Below are positions 1 through 8,025 of a stretch of 64,000 bases of DNA, piece by piece. Every line of letters starts with the position of its first letter. Within the stretch, counting starts at the first letter, position 1. Below the pieces are notes generated by a model that searched no databases, was not told the DNA's origin, and was given only the letters and a program-made list of their open reading frames with translations. The stretch is from CAYFFV01 sp964342695 (lineage in GTDB: Bacteria > Acidobacteriota > Vicinamibacteria > Vicinamibacterales > UBA8438). The DNA lies in contig CAYFFV010000008.1 of assembly GCA_964342695.1 (NCBI GenBank), positions 31,477 to 95,476 of the forward strand, read 5' to 3'. The position numbers and the translations under genes were made by a program.

Positions 1-1113
1 AAAGGCATCTTCCTCGTCGTAAGTCGCTAAATCAGAGTCGTATAAAGCATTCGGTGAACGCCTACCCACTATGCGGCAATCACCTCTATACAACTTCACT
101 CTTGCCGTTCCATTGACCCTTTCCTGCACCTTTGAGACAAACGCATCGAGAGCATCGCGTAGAGGACTAAACCAAGTTCCGTTATACACCAGATCAGCGT
201 AAGTTCTGGCCAAGTCAGCCTTCAGCCTTGAAAGATCTTTAGGAATTACCAAAGCTTCAAGTTCTCGATGTGCTGTATGCAAAACGGTTGCCGCTGGAGC
301 CTCATATATTTCACGAGATTTAATTCCAACAAGCCGGTTCTCTACCATATCGATTCGACCAATACCGTGCTCACCAGCAATTGTGTCCAATGAATTTATG
401 AGTTCCGTTAGGGGCATGGCGACACCATTCACCTTAACGGGCACACCGGCATCAAAGTCTACTTCGACATAAGCAGGAACATCCGGACATTCAATTGGAG
501 ACTTAGTCATTGCATAAATATCATCAGGCGGTTCGATCCAAGGATCTTCAAGTATTCCACATTCGATTGAACGTCCCCACAGGTTCGAGTCAGTACTGTA
601 TGGATTGTCAACCGTCATTGGTATAGGAATCCCATGAGTTTTTGCATATGCAATTTCATCTGGGCGAGTCATACCCCATTCGCGCGCTGGAGCAACAACG
701 CGAATCGCAGGATTTAAGGCACGCGCCGAAACGTCGATGCGAACTTGATCGTTCCCTTTTCCCGTACAACCATGAGCAATTATTGTTGCATTTTCAAACT
801 CAGCAATTTCAACCAGCTTTTTTGCAATGAGAGGACGCCCCAGAGCGGTCGCCAAGGGATATTTGCCCTCATAAATGGCATCGGCTTGCAACGCAGGAAG
901 AACATAGTCGTTACAAAATTCCTCACGAACATCCACAACATGAGCACGTACGGCACCGACACCAAGTGCTCTCTCCCGGATATCGTCCAATTCTTTACCC
1001 TGACCAAGATCCATCGTTACCGCAACAATTTCAGCATCGTACTTGTCGGCAAGCCATTTAACAGCTACTGATGTATCTAACCCACCTGAGTACGCCAATA
1101 CTATTCGATCCAT
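1..1113 (-). CDS. argG: Argininosuccinate synthase (3' end outside the window)
   Basis: ATP-dependent ligation of citrulline and aspartate to argininosuccinate, the penultimate arginine step, in the cytoplasm. I translated it directly from the minus strand. It opens with MDRIVLAYSGGLDTSVAVKW, which contains the ATP pyrophosphatase P-loop SGGLDTS, and runs on with GCTGKGNDQVR and IPMTVDNPYSTDSNLWGRS, both typical of ArgG. About 371 residues are visible with no stop before base 1. The family is about 400 residues, so only a short C-terminal piece is missing. A GGAAGG-like ribosome site precedes the ATG at 1113. It lies 28 bases behind argR on the same strand, so the two are probably cotranscribed. 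Confidence 0.96.
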   Translation of the reverse strand, partial: MDRIVLAYSGGLDTSVAVKWLADKYDAEIVAVTMDLGQGKELDDIRERALGVGAVRAHVVDVREEFCNDYVLPALQADAIYEGKYPLATALGRPLIAKKLVEIAEFENATIIAHGCTGKGNDQVRIDVSARALNPAIRVVAPAREWGMTRPDEIAYAKTHGIPIPMTVDNPYSTDSNLWGRSIECGILEDPWIEPPDDIYAMTKSPIECPDVPAYVEVDFDAGVPVKVNGVAMPLTELINSLDTIAGEHGIGRIDMVENRLVGIKSREIYEAPAATVLHTAHRELEALVIPKDLSRLKADLARTYADLVYNGTWFSPLRDALDAFVSKVQERVNGTARVKLYRGDCRIVGRRSPNALYDSDLATYDEEDAF

Positions 1114-1141
1114 TTTTAACACCTTCCCTTACGCAAGATTC

Positions 1142-1594
1142 CTACCTACGTGCCCATCCTTCAAATAACCTGGTAACTTCTCTTCCTGCTCTAGCATGGC
1201 GAGTAATAATCAAGATCGTGTCGTCTCCAGCAACAGTTCCAACAACTTCTGGAAGTTCAGAACGATCTATGGCAACCGCAAGAGATTGAGCTTGTCCCGG
1301 ATCAGTCCTTAAAACTATTAACTGTTGCACCTGATCTAAGCGTCTCAAATATTCAGAAACAGCACGCTGAAGCCCAGTGCCAGAGAAAACAGCTCCGCCG
1401 GGCGGTATACCTGGTTTTTGATACGCTCCATCTGCGGCTCGCTTCACCAAACCCAAGTCTTTAATATCTCGAGAAATTGTGGCCTGAGTGGCATGAAAAC
1501 CTCGATCCCGAAGTTTTCTACGCAATTCATCCTGACTTCCCACTGACTGTTGCGTAACTAAATCAAGAATTGCTGATTGCCTATATTTCTTCAT
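1142..1594 (-). CDS. argR: Arginine repressor ArgR
   Basis: Arginine-responsive DNA-binding repressor of 150 residues, the usual family length. The N-terminal winged helix is visible at about residues 1-70 (QDELRRKLRDRGFHATQATISRDIKDLGLVK, with the ATISRD recognition helix). A C-terminal arginine-binding oligomerisation domain follows; VVGTVAGDDTILIITR contains the conserved GT-AGDDTI motif. It is divergent from argC and upstream of argG. It probably controls both units through the palindromes in the AT-rich gap. The ATG at 1594 is the only sensible start. Confidence 0.96.
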   Translation of the reverse strand: MKKYRQSAILDLVTQQSVGSQDELRRKLRDRGFHATQATISRDIKDLGLVKRAADGAYQKPGIPPGGAVFSGTGLQRAVSEYLRRLDQVQQLIVLRTDPGQAQSLAVAIDRSELPEVVGTVAGDDTILIITRHARAGREVTRLFEGWARR

Positions 1595-1607
1595 TTTTAT
1601 TCTATAT

Positions 1608-1627
1608 TATGAATTATTATACATAAA
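1608..1627. promoter_or_regulatory. Candidate ArgR box upstream of argR
   Basis: TTATGAATTATTATACATAA is an imperfect palindrome with TTATG/CATAA outer arms. It resembles ARG boxes (general form TGAAT-AT-rich-ATTCA), lies 14 bases before the argR start and sits in the divergent argR/argC gap. Autoregulation is inferred from position and resemblance only. Confidence 0.45.
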
Positions 1628-1718
1628 AACATAAAACTTAGAAAGCTATTTACTTGCTTTATTATAAGTATTTAAATAGATTATGAGCCTTAAAACTGTA
1701 TTATATTTATATATTTTT

Positions 1719-1734
1719 ACGAATAAAAATTAAT
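1719..1734. promoter_or_regulatory. Possible second ArgR half-site pair before argC
   Basis: ACGAATAAAAATTAAT directly before the argC ATG partly matches the GAAT-AT-rich-ATTC pattern of ARG boxes. No Shine-Dalgarno-like sequence is seen before argC, so this stretch occupies the place where one would be expected. The whole gap is very AT-rich, which makes chance matches likely. Confidence 0.25.
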
Positions 1735-1735
1735 T

Positions 1736-2728
1736 ATGGAATCTATTATTCGCATTGGCGTACTGGGAGCAACAGGTTACGGTGGCCAGGAACTACTTCG
1801 TTTTTCCGCTAGACACAGCAATATCGAGGTCACGCTAGCCATGTCTTCACATAAAAATGAAGAGAATAGGACACTTTCTGCATTAACAGGAATCTGTTCC
1901 AAAGAAATCGAACCCTTATCACTAGACAAGATCGCCAAAAACACAGATGCCGTCTTTTTGGCGTTACCAGAAAATGCCAGCGCTGAAATACTACCTGAAA
2001 TAGCTAAAACAGGGATTCGCGTGTTCGACCTATCCGGATCGTTCAGGCTAAACAATCCGAACTTACGAAAAAAATGGTACCCAGATACCCCAGAACTTGA
2101 AATACAACCCGTATATGGATTAACTGAAAGAAAACGTATCGAACTTAGGGATGCGAAGATCATCGCCTGTCCCGGCTGCTATCCAACAGCCGCCCTCTTG
2201 GCCCTTGAGCCACTAGTATCTGCAAATTTCCTGGATGGTGAAATCGTGATCGATGCAAAATCTGGCATTTCTGGCGCAGGAAAGAAGCCGAGCGAACGAA
2301 CTCATTTCTCGGAATGTGACGGCAATGTTTCGGCTTATGGGATCTTTGCGCATCGCCATACAGCGGAGATGGAGCAAGAACTTGGCAAACAAGTAACCTT
2401 TGTGCCTCATCTCGTCCCCCTCAACCGCGGACTCATCGCAACCATCTACACTCACGTAAAAGACAGCGTTACTTACGAAAAAGTAAGTGCCATTTATGAA
2501 GATGCTTACACCGAATCCCCATTTGTACGCTTAAGAAGAGAAGAACTACCAGAAATCAAATACGTAACTAACACAAATTTCTGCGATATCGGATGGCGTC
2601 TCGACAAGGCCACCAACAGATTGATCATTGTTTCGTGCCTAGACAATCTTATTAAAGGTGCGGCCGGACAAGCATTGCAGAATTTTAACGTCGTCTATGG
2701 TTTGGATGAACAGACAGGCCTACTCTAA
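1736..2728 (+). CDS. argC: N-acetyl-gamma-glutamyl-phosphate reductase
   Basis: NADPH-dependent reduction of N-acetylglutamyl phosphate to the semialdehyde, the third step of arginine synthesis. The Rossmann motif GVLGATGYGGQEL is at residues 8-20. The catalytic cysteine is C148 in CPGCYPTAA, and HRHTAEMEQEL lies in the C-terminal domain. The length of 330 residues is normal. It is the first gene of the arginine operon. Its stop overlaps the argB ATG by one base (TAATG), which suggests translational coupling. Confidence 0.97.
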   Translation: MESIIRIGVLGATGYGGQELLRFSARHSNIEVTLAMSSHKNEENRTLSALTGICSKEIEPLSLDKIAKNTDAVFLALPENASAEILPEIAKTGIRVFDLSGSFRLNNPNLRKKWYPDTPELEIQPVYGLTERKRIELRDAKIIACPGCYPTAALLALEPLVSANFLDGEIVIDAKSGISGAGKKPSERTHFSECDGNVSAYGIFAHRHTAEMEQELGKQVTFVPHLVPLNRGLIATIYTHVKDSVTYEKVSAIYEDAYTESPFVRLRREELPEIKYVTNTNFCDIGWRLDKATNRLIIVSCLDNLIKGAAGQALQNFNVVYGLDEQTGLL

Positions 2729-3525
2729 TGTCTCGAACGCGCGTAATTAAGCTTGGCGGGGAACTGATTGATGAAACACTAAAACTAAAACAAGTCGCGC
2801 GACAGATCCGTGTTGCCGCAGAAAGCCGACCGGTTGTGGTCGTACACGGTGGCGGACAATCTGTAACTCAACAAGCAGCAAAACTTGGACTCAAAAAACA
2901 AACGGTCGACGGATTACGCATTACAGATGCTGAGACCATGGAGGTTGTACTCGGTGTTCTCGCGGGTTGTGTAAATACTCGTTTAGTCGCAACCCTGACT
3001 TCCATGGGTCTTCGCGCAGTCGGATTGACAGGGGCAGATGACAGCACTGTAACTGTTCGTCGAGCACAACGTTACCAAAGCGTCGATGGGGATAAAATCG
3101 ATTTAGGTTTTGTTGGCATTCCCAAGGGTAGCGATAAAACGCCAAAACTACTTAAAAACTTAGCTGCATCTGGATACATTCCGGTTATCGCTAGCATAGG
3201 AAGTAACAGAAAAGGTGAACTTTTCAATGTCAATGCTGACACATTTTCGGCGGACCTCGCGGTCCGTCTCGGGGCTTCCTGGTTAACTATCGCGGGCACC
3301 ACCAGTGGCGTGCTCGACAGAAACGGTAAAACCATTTCATCCGTTGACGACAAAATGCTTATGCAATTAATCAAGAACCGTCAGGCCAATGCTGGAATGG
3401 TTGCAAAACTTCTTGCGTGTCGAACGGCAAAGCATGGCGGCGTTAAGCGCATCGAAATCGTCGACGGAAGGTCTCGAAATGCATTAAACAAAACAATAGG
3501 GTCAAATAAAACAACCATTCGCTAG
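2728..3525 (+). CDS. argB: Acetylglutamate kinase
   Basis: Phosphorylates N-acetylglutamate, the second arginine step. The amino-acid kinase fold shows VIKLGGELI near the N-terminus, VVVVHGGGQSVTQQ for phosphate binding and the substrate segment VDGLRITDAETMEVVLGVLAG. The length of 265 residues is usual. I do not see the long N-terminal helix found in arginine-inhibited hexameric forms. Feedback control may therefore lie elsewhere, perhaps on the acetyltransferase downstream, but this is inference. Confidence 0.96.
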   Translation: MSRTRVIKLGGELIDETLKLKQVARQIRVAAESRPVVVVHGGGQSVTQQAAKLGLKKQTVDGLRITDAETMEVVLGVLAGCVNTRLVATLTSMGLRAVGLTGADDSTVTVRRAQRYQSVDGDKIDLGFVGIPKGSDKTPKLLKNLAASGYIPVIASIGSNRKGELFNVNADTFSADLAVRLGASWLTIAGTTSGVLDRNGKTISSVDDKMLMQLIKNRQANAGMVAKLLACRTAKHGGVKRIEIVDGRSRNALNKTIGSNKTTIR

Positions 3526-3544
3526 TGAAGGAAAAGAAACGCTC

Positions 3545-4744
3545 ATGACGACAACTGCTGATAATATCCGCAATCTAGAGGCAGAGCATATTCTGCAAGT
3601 TTATAAGCGGCTTCCGGTTGTACTTACCAACGGCAAAGGCTCTCGGGTATTCGATACAGAGGGCAATGAATACATTGATCTTTTGTCTGGTATTGGAGTC
3701 ACGGCTCTTGGCCATGCCAACCCGGATCTCAATTCTGCAATAGCGTCACAAAGTCACGAACTGTTGCATACATCAAATCTATTTTTTAATGCTTTGCAGG
3801 GTGAAGTCGCGATGCGGTTATCCAAGCTATCGGGACTATCTCGAACTTTTTTCTGCAATAGCGGCACAGAAGCCGTCGAAGCCTGCTTGAAATTTGCTCG
3901 AAGACACTGGCACAGCAAAGGCGATCATGAACGAAAAGGCATCATCGCTTTTGAACGTTCATTTCATGGACGAACGTTTGGCTCTTTATCGGTAACTTCC
4001 GGACAGTCTTACAGGGAACCATTTGAACCCTTGTTACCAGACGTCAAGTTTGTTTATTCCGACAATCCTCAAAGTCTTCGTGAAGCTGTGTCTTCCACGA
4101 CCGCCGCGATTATTATCGAACCAATCCAAGGAGAAGGTGGAGTCTGGCCAGTATCACGAGAAATGGCGAATACAATAACTTCGATTTGCAAAGAGACAGG
4201 CACTCTACTTATAGCGGACGAGGTTCAATGCGGCTTGGGGCGCACAGGCAAGACTTTTTTTTCTGAGAGCATTAACTTAACACCAGATCTGATGGCACTT
4301 GGAAAATCCTTGGGCGCCGGTGTACCGATAGGAGCAACATTACTAAGCGAATCTGTAGCGGATACTGTTAAGTTTGGAGACCACGGAAGCACCTATGGTG
4401 GAAACCTTTTAGCCTGTCGCGCAGCTTTAGTTTTTCTTGATGCCCTAGAAAATGGATTACTGACTCGGATTAATGTGGCAGGAGCTTACTTGGAGAAGGG
4501 ACTTCATTCATTGGCAAAGAACTTTTCTTGCATCAATGATATTCGCGGCGCCGGATTGATACAAGGCATTGAGGTTGAACCTCAAGTGGCCGAAGATATA
4601 GTGCCAGCAGCGCTCTGTCAGGGCGTGATCATTAACCGCACTGCAGGGTCTGTAATCCGCTTACTACCGCCTCTTAATATTACCGATGAAGAAATCGATG
4701 AAGGCTTAAAGAGATTAGGCGCCGCTTTTGGAGACATAACGTGA
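3545..4744 (+). CDS. argD: Acetylornithine aminotransferase
   Basis: PLP-dependent class III aminotransferase that makes N-acetylornithine from the semialdehyde and glutamate. It has 399 residues. NSGTEAVEACLKFAR binds the cofactor phosphate near residue 105, IADEVQCGLGRTG carries the PLP-contacting D225, and ALGKSLGAGVPIGA carries the Schiff-base lysine K253. Some members also act in lysine synthesis, but the operon position points to arginine. Its stop overlaps the next start by four bases (GTGA). Confidence 0.95.
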   Translation: MTTTADNIRNLEAEHILQVYKRLPVVLTNGKGSRVFDTEGNEYIDLLSGIGVTALGHANPDLNSAIASQSHELLHTSNLFFNALQGEVAMRLSKLSGLSRTFFCNSGTEAVEACLKFARRHWHSKGDHERKGIIAFERSFHGRTFGSLSVTSGQSYREPFEPLLPDVKFVYSDNPQSLREAVSSTTAAIIIEPIQGEGGVWPVSREMANTITSICKETGTLLIADEVQCGLGRTGKTFFSESINLTPDLMALGKSLGAGVPIGATLLSESVADTVKFGDHGSTYGGNLLACRAALVFLDALENGLLTRINVAGAYLEKGLHSLAKNFSCINDIRGAGLIQGIEVEPQVAEDIVPAALCQGVIINRTAGSVIRLLPPLNITDEEIDEGLKRLGAAFGDIT

Positions 4745-5268
4745 TTGAAGTTAGTTCACCGCCAATGACCAAGACAACGGAAGGCAGCAATCGCGGAAAT
4801 ATTCGTGTTCGTCAAGCGACCCAAAATGAAGCGCCACTATTGTACGCCCTGATTTCCAATAACCTCGCTGAAGGGCACTTACTACCTAGGTCACTTGAAG
4901 AAATCACCTTTCATGCATCTCGTTTCCTAGTAGCGGTTCAGAATAACGAGGTTATCGCTTGTGCCGAACTCGCAGAACTTGGATCACGTGTTACAGAGAT
5001 TAGATCGTATGTTGTTTCTGGAGCACATCGTGAGCAGGGCATAGGTAAATACCTTTTACAGGAGCTCTTGACTACGGCGAAGGAGCGCGGCCACCAAATG
5101 CTGTGCGCGTTTACGCATAATCCGCGCCCCTTTATACGTTTCGGCTTTTCGATTGTTCCCCATCCGTGGGTGCCAGAAAAGATTTCGACGGATTGTCGCA
5201 GCTGTAGTTTGTTTCAAAACTGCCAACAATACGCTGTAGTGCTGAATTTCCAGTCAATGGAGAACTAA
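4741..5268 (+). CDS. Short GNAT acetyltransferase, probable N-acetylglutamate synthase
   Basis: A 175-residue single-domain GNAT protein: IRVRQATQNEAPLLYALI at the start, IRSYVVSGAHREQGIGKYLLQELL as the acetyl-CoA loop, and FTHNPRPFIRFGFSIVP near the end. Stand-alone GNAT N-acetylglutamate synthases without a kinase-like domain occur in arginine operons of other bacteria. A C-terminal cysteine cluster, CRSCSLFQNC, resembles that subtype. It starts at a GTG overlapping the argD stop and is two bases from argJ. Since argJ can regenerate acetylglutamate by transacetylation, this enzyme would prime or top up the cycle. The arginine role is inferred from context. Confidence 0.8.
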   Translation: MIEVSSPPMTKTTEGSNRGNIRVRQATQNEAPLLYALISNNLAEGHLLPRSLEEITFHASRFLVAVQNNEVIACAELAELGSRVTEIRSYVVSGAHREQGIGKYLLQELLTTAKERGHQMLCAFTHNPRPFIRFGFSIVPHPWVPEKISTDCRSCSLFQNCQQYAVVLNFQSMEN

Positions 5269-5269
5269 T

Positions 5270-6472
5270 ATGAAGAGTTTTGTCACAGGAGGAATAACAG
5301 CACCTTCAGGTTTTCGCACCGCCGCTGTTGCGTGCGGTCTAAAAACAAAAAGCTTGGATCTAGCGCTTGTCGTTGCAGACGAACCAAGTAGCACTGCCGC
5401 CGTGTTCACAACTAACCTAGCCTTAGCTGCACCAGTAATAGTATCTAAAAAACACCTCAAAGAATCTAATGGCATAGCTCAAGCGATTGCCGTTAATAGT
5501 GGCTGTGCTAATGCCTGCACGGGGGAAACCGGTCTAGTTTCAGCCCATAAAATGGCAGAATCCGTTGCTCAGGCAACCAGCTGTCAACTCAGCCATGCTC
5601 TCATTGCGTCAACTGGCGTCATTGGTGTTCCGCTCGACATAACCAAAGTACACGATGGAATTGTTGCAGCTAGCCATCAACTTAATAAAAACATGCATCT
5701 CAAAGCTGCAGAAGCAATTATGACGACTGATCTATCCCCTAAAGAAAGGGCTATAAAACTAGATACCCCATCTGGATCAGTCGTGATTGGTGGAATGGTA
5801 AAAGGGGCGGGCATGATTGAACCGAACATGGCAACCATGCTCGGATTTCTCACAACTGATGTAACGATAGAACCTCACCTTTTGCAAAGAGCACTACTCG
5901 ACGCGGTCGGAAATACTTTTAACGCCATCTCAGTAGACGGGGAATGCTCCACTAATGATTCTGTATTTCTGATGGCCAGCGGTGCTAGTGACATTAAGAT
6001 CGACGAGAATTTACTGCCACTCTTCACAGATGGACTAAGGGACCTATGCGGCTCACTAGCGAGAGACATCGTTCGCGGAGGAGAAGGAGCCACAAAACTG
6101 GTCACAATTTTAGTTAGTGGCAGTCGGTCATCTGAGGAAGCTAATCGTGCTGCTCATGCAGTGGCAAATTCACTGCTTGTGAAAACAGCACTTAATGGTG
6201 GAGATCCTAACTGGGGACGATTAGTCGCAGTCGCTGGTCGCGCAGGCGTAGAATTTAATTTGTCCCGGGCAAAAGTTCGAATCGGTCAGGCATTATTGTT
6301 GGCAAACAATACGGTCTATCCTGATCAAGAATCCATAGCGGCCGATCATCTTGCAGAAAAAGAAGTAGAAATAGAAGTAAATCTTGGAACAGATAGTCAA
6401 TACAGCGCGACCGTATGGACATGCGATTTAAGCGACCAATACGTCCGTATTAATGCCGACTACAGAACTTAA
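5270..6472 (+). CDS. argJ: Glutamate N-acetyltransferase / ornithine acetyltransferase
   Basis: Transfers acetyl from acetylornithine to glutamate, and in bifunctional forms from acetyl-CoA. The precursor self-cleaves into alpha and beta chains. KGAGMIEPNMATMLGFL places the nucleophile at T189, with cleavage expected between A188 and T189. GGEGATKLVTI and LNGGDPNWGRLVAVAGRAG are typical family segments. The length of 400 residues is normal. Whether it is mono- or bifunctional cannot be told from sequence; the adjacent acetyltransferase gene suggests it may be monofunctional. Confidence 0.96.
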   Translation: MKSFVTGGITAPSGFRTAAVACGLKTKSLDLALVVADEPSSTAAVFTTNLALAAPVIVSKKHLKESNGIAQAIAVNSGCANACTGETGLVSAHKMAESVAQATSCQLSHALIASTGVIGVPLDITKVHDGIVAASHQLNKNMHLKAAEAIMTTDLSPKERAIKLDTPSGSVVIGGMVKGAGMIEPNMATMLGFLTTDVTIEPHLLQRALLDAVGNTFNAISVDGECSTNDSVFLMASGASDIKIDENLLPLFTDGLRDLCGSLARDIVRGGEGATKLVTILVSGSRSSEEANRAAHAVANSLLVKTALNGGDPNWGRLVAVAGRAGVEFNLSRAKVRIGQALLLANNTVYPDQESIAADHLAEKEVEIEVNLGTDSQYSATVWTCDLSDQYVRINADYRT

Positions 6473-6489
6473 TATTCAGTTGAACCGTT

Positions 6490-7509
6490 ATGGATCAAAA
6501 ATCGAAAAAATTTATGACAAAAAAAAAGGCCACCCCCTCTGCGGTTAGACAAAGTGACGGGACTGTCATGAACACATTGAGTGGTAGATGCTTTCTCTCC
6601 GTACTCGATTTTGACGCCGACGATCTTGAACACCACCTAAATTTAGCAGCGTTGTTGAAACGTGATCGGCACCTCGGTAGAGAGGCGGCGACTTCGGCGG
6701 CGCTACAAGGAACCTACATCGCAATTTTGTTTGAGAAACCTTCTTTAAGAACTCGCTCTACTTTTGAAATCGCTATTCGAGAATTAGGGGGCGATTTTGT
6801 AGATCCTTCTGCTGACGTTGCTCTAGGTCAACGAGAATCACTCGCTGATGTTGGTCGCAGTTTAGAACGATGGGTCGAGGGTGCTGTCGTTCGCACATTT
6901 GAACAAGAGCGCATCGTCGATCTCGCGATGGCAACCACGGAATTAAGAGTTATCAACGCTCTAACCAATAGCGAACATCCCTGCCAGGCACTAGCTGATT
7001 GCTTAACCCTGCAGGAAAGGTGGGGTGAACTAAAGGGGCGGACTGTTGCTTTTATCGGAGACGGTAACAATGTTGCAACATCTTTCGTTCAAGCTGCGAC
7101 AATGCTTGGAATCAATGTCAATATTTCTTCACCAAAAGGGTTTGAACTGCCAAACCGAATTGATTCTGACGTGACAAAAATTGCCAGACACAACGCTACT
7201 CTCAATAGATTCACAAATCCAAAGGAAGCTGTCCAAAACGCAGACGCTATCTACACAGACGCATGGACATCAATGGGAGATGAAGCAGAAAAAGATCTTC
7301 GGCGAAGATTGTTTATGCCATACCAAGTAAACGACCAGCTAATGTCTCTGGCTAAAAAAGATGCTTATTTTATGCACTGCTTACCGGCACATAGGGGCGA
7401 AGAGGTCACTGATTCAGTAATTGACGGCCCTACTTCTATCGTATTTGAACAAGCCGAAAACAGACTACACACAGAAAAAGCACTATTAGTGATGCTGTTT
7501 GAAGATTAA
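6490..7509 (+). CDS. argF: Ornithine carbamoyltransferase
   Basis: Makes citrulline from ornithine and carbamoyl phosphate. EKPSLRTRSTFE is the carbamoyl-phosphate loop, NSEHPCQALADCLTL contains HPCQ, and MHCLPAHRGEEV contains the HCLP motif of ornithine rather than acetylornithine enzymes. The first 26 residues are lysine-rich and unlike the family. The ATG at 6568 (MNTLSGRCFLSVLD) could be the true start, but neither start has a strong ribosome site. It is the last gene of the operon, and its TAA abuts the purE stop on the other strand with no base between. Confidence 0.94.
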   Translation: MDQKSKKFMTKKKATPSAVRQSDGTVMNTLSGRCFLSVLDFDADDLEHHLNLAALLKRDRHLGREAATSAALQGTYIAILFEKPSLRTRSTFEIAIRELGGDFVDPSADVALGQRESLADVGRSLERWVEGAVVRTFEQERIVDLAMATTELRVINALTNSEHPCQALADCLTLQERWGELKGRTVAFIGDGNNVATSFVQAATMLGINVNISSPKGFELPNRIDSDVTKIARHNATLNRFTNPKEAVQNADAIYTDAWTSMGDEAEKDLRRRLFMPYQVNDQLMSLAKKDAYFMHCLPAHRGEEVTDSVIDGPTSIVFEQAENRLHTEKALLVMLFED

Positions 7510-8016
7510 TTAGGCAAAAGTTGATTCTTCAACTTTCTTAGCAACCTTTTCAACTTTCGCTGCAAGAGTTTGTTTGTACTGCCTTAAACTTTCGGCAACC
7601 GTCTCGTCAGACAAAGCAATAATTTGCGCGGCAAGGACCGCAGCGTTAACTGCTCCAGCATTACCCACTGATACCGTAGCTACCGGCACCCCGGGAGGCA
7701 TTTGAACGGTGGCCAGTAAAGCATCCCACCCCTTTAAGGGTGACGAATCAATTGGCACGCCAATAACTGGTACTGTCGTATGAGCCGCCACAACACCGGC
7801 CAGATGCGCTGCAGCACCGGCACCGATAATAAAAACCTTTACACCGTTTCCACATGCTTGATTAATAACTTGCTGTACTCGATCTGGTGACCGATGCGCC
7901 GAAGCGACCGTCATATGACAAGAAATTCCGAGCTGACCAAGTGTATCAAGTGCTTTTTTCATTACTGGTGCATCGGAATCTGATCCCATTAATATCTTTA
8001 CTTGCTGCTTTGCCAT
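7510..8016 (-). CDS. purE: N5-carboxyaminoimidazole ribonucleotide mutase
   Basis: Class I PurE of purine synthesis, interconverting N5-CAIR and CAIR. It has 168 residues. ILMGSDSDAPVM at residues 8-19, ASAHRSPDRV with the catalytic His, and GAGAAAHLAGVVAAHT are diagnostic. VIGVPIDSSPLKGWDALLATVQMPPGVPVATV completes the substrate site. It is the second gene after purD, with a 9-base gap. PurK, the usual partner of class I PurE, is not in the window. Confidence 0.96.
   Translation of the reverse strand: MAKQQVKILMGSDSDAPVMKKALDTLGQLGISCHMTVASAHRSPDRVQQVINQACGNGVKVFIIGAGAAAHLAGVVAAHTTVPVIGVPIDSSPLKGWDALLATVQMPPGVPVATVSVGNAGAVNAAVLAAQIIALSDETVAESLRQYKQTLAAKVEKVAKKVEESTFA
7517..7536. terminator. 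Short perfect hairpin just past argF, inside the purE 3' end
   Basis: AAAGTTGA-TTCT-TCAACTTT is a perfect 8-bp stem with a 4-base loop. It begins eight bases after the argF stop and lies within the last codons of purE. The stem is A/T-rich and no clean T run follows on the plus strand, so it is at best a weak terminator for the convergent pair. Confidence 0.3.
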
Positions 8017-8025
8017 TTTTCTACC

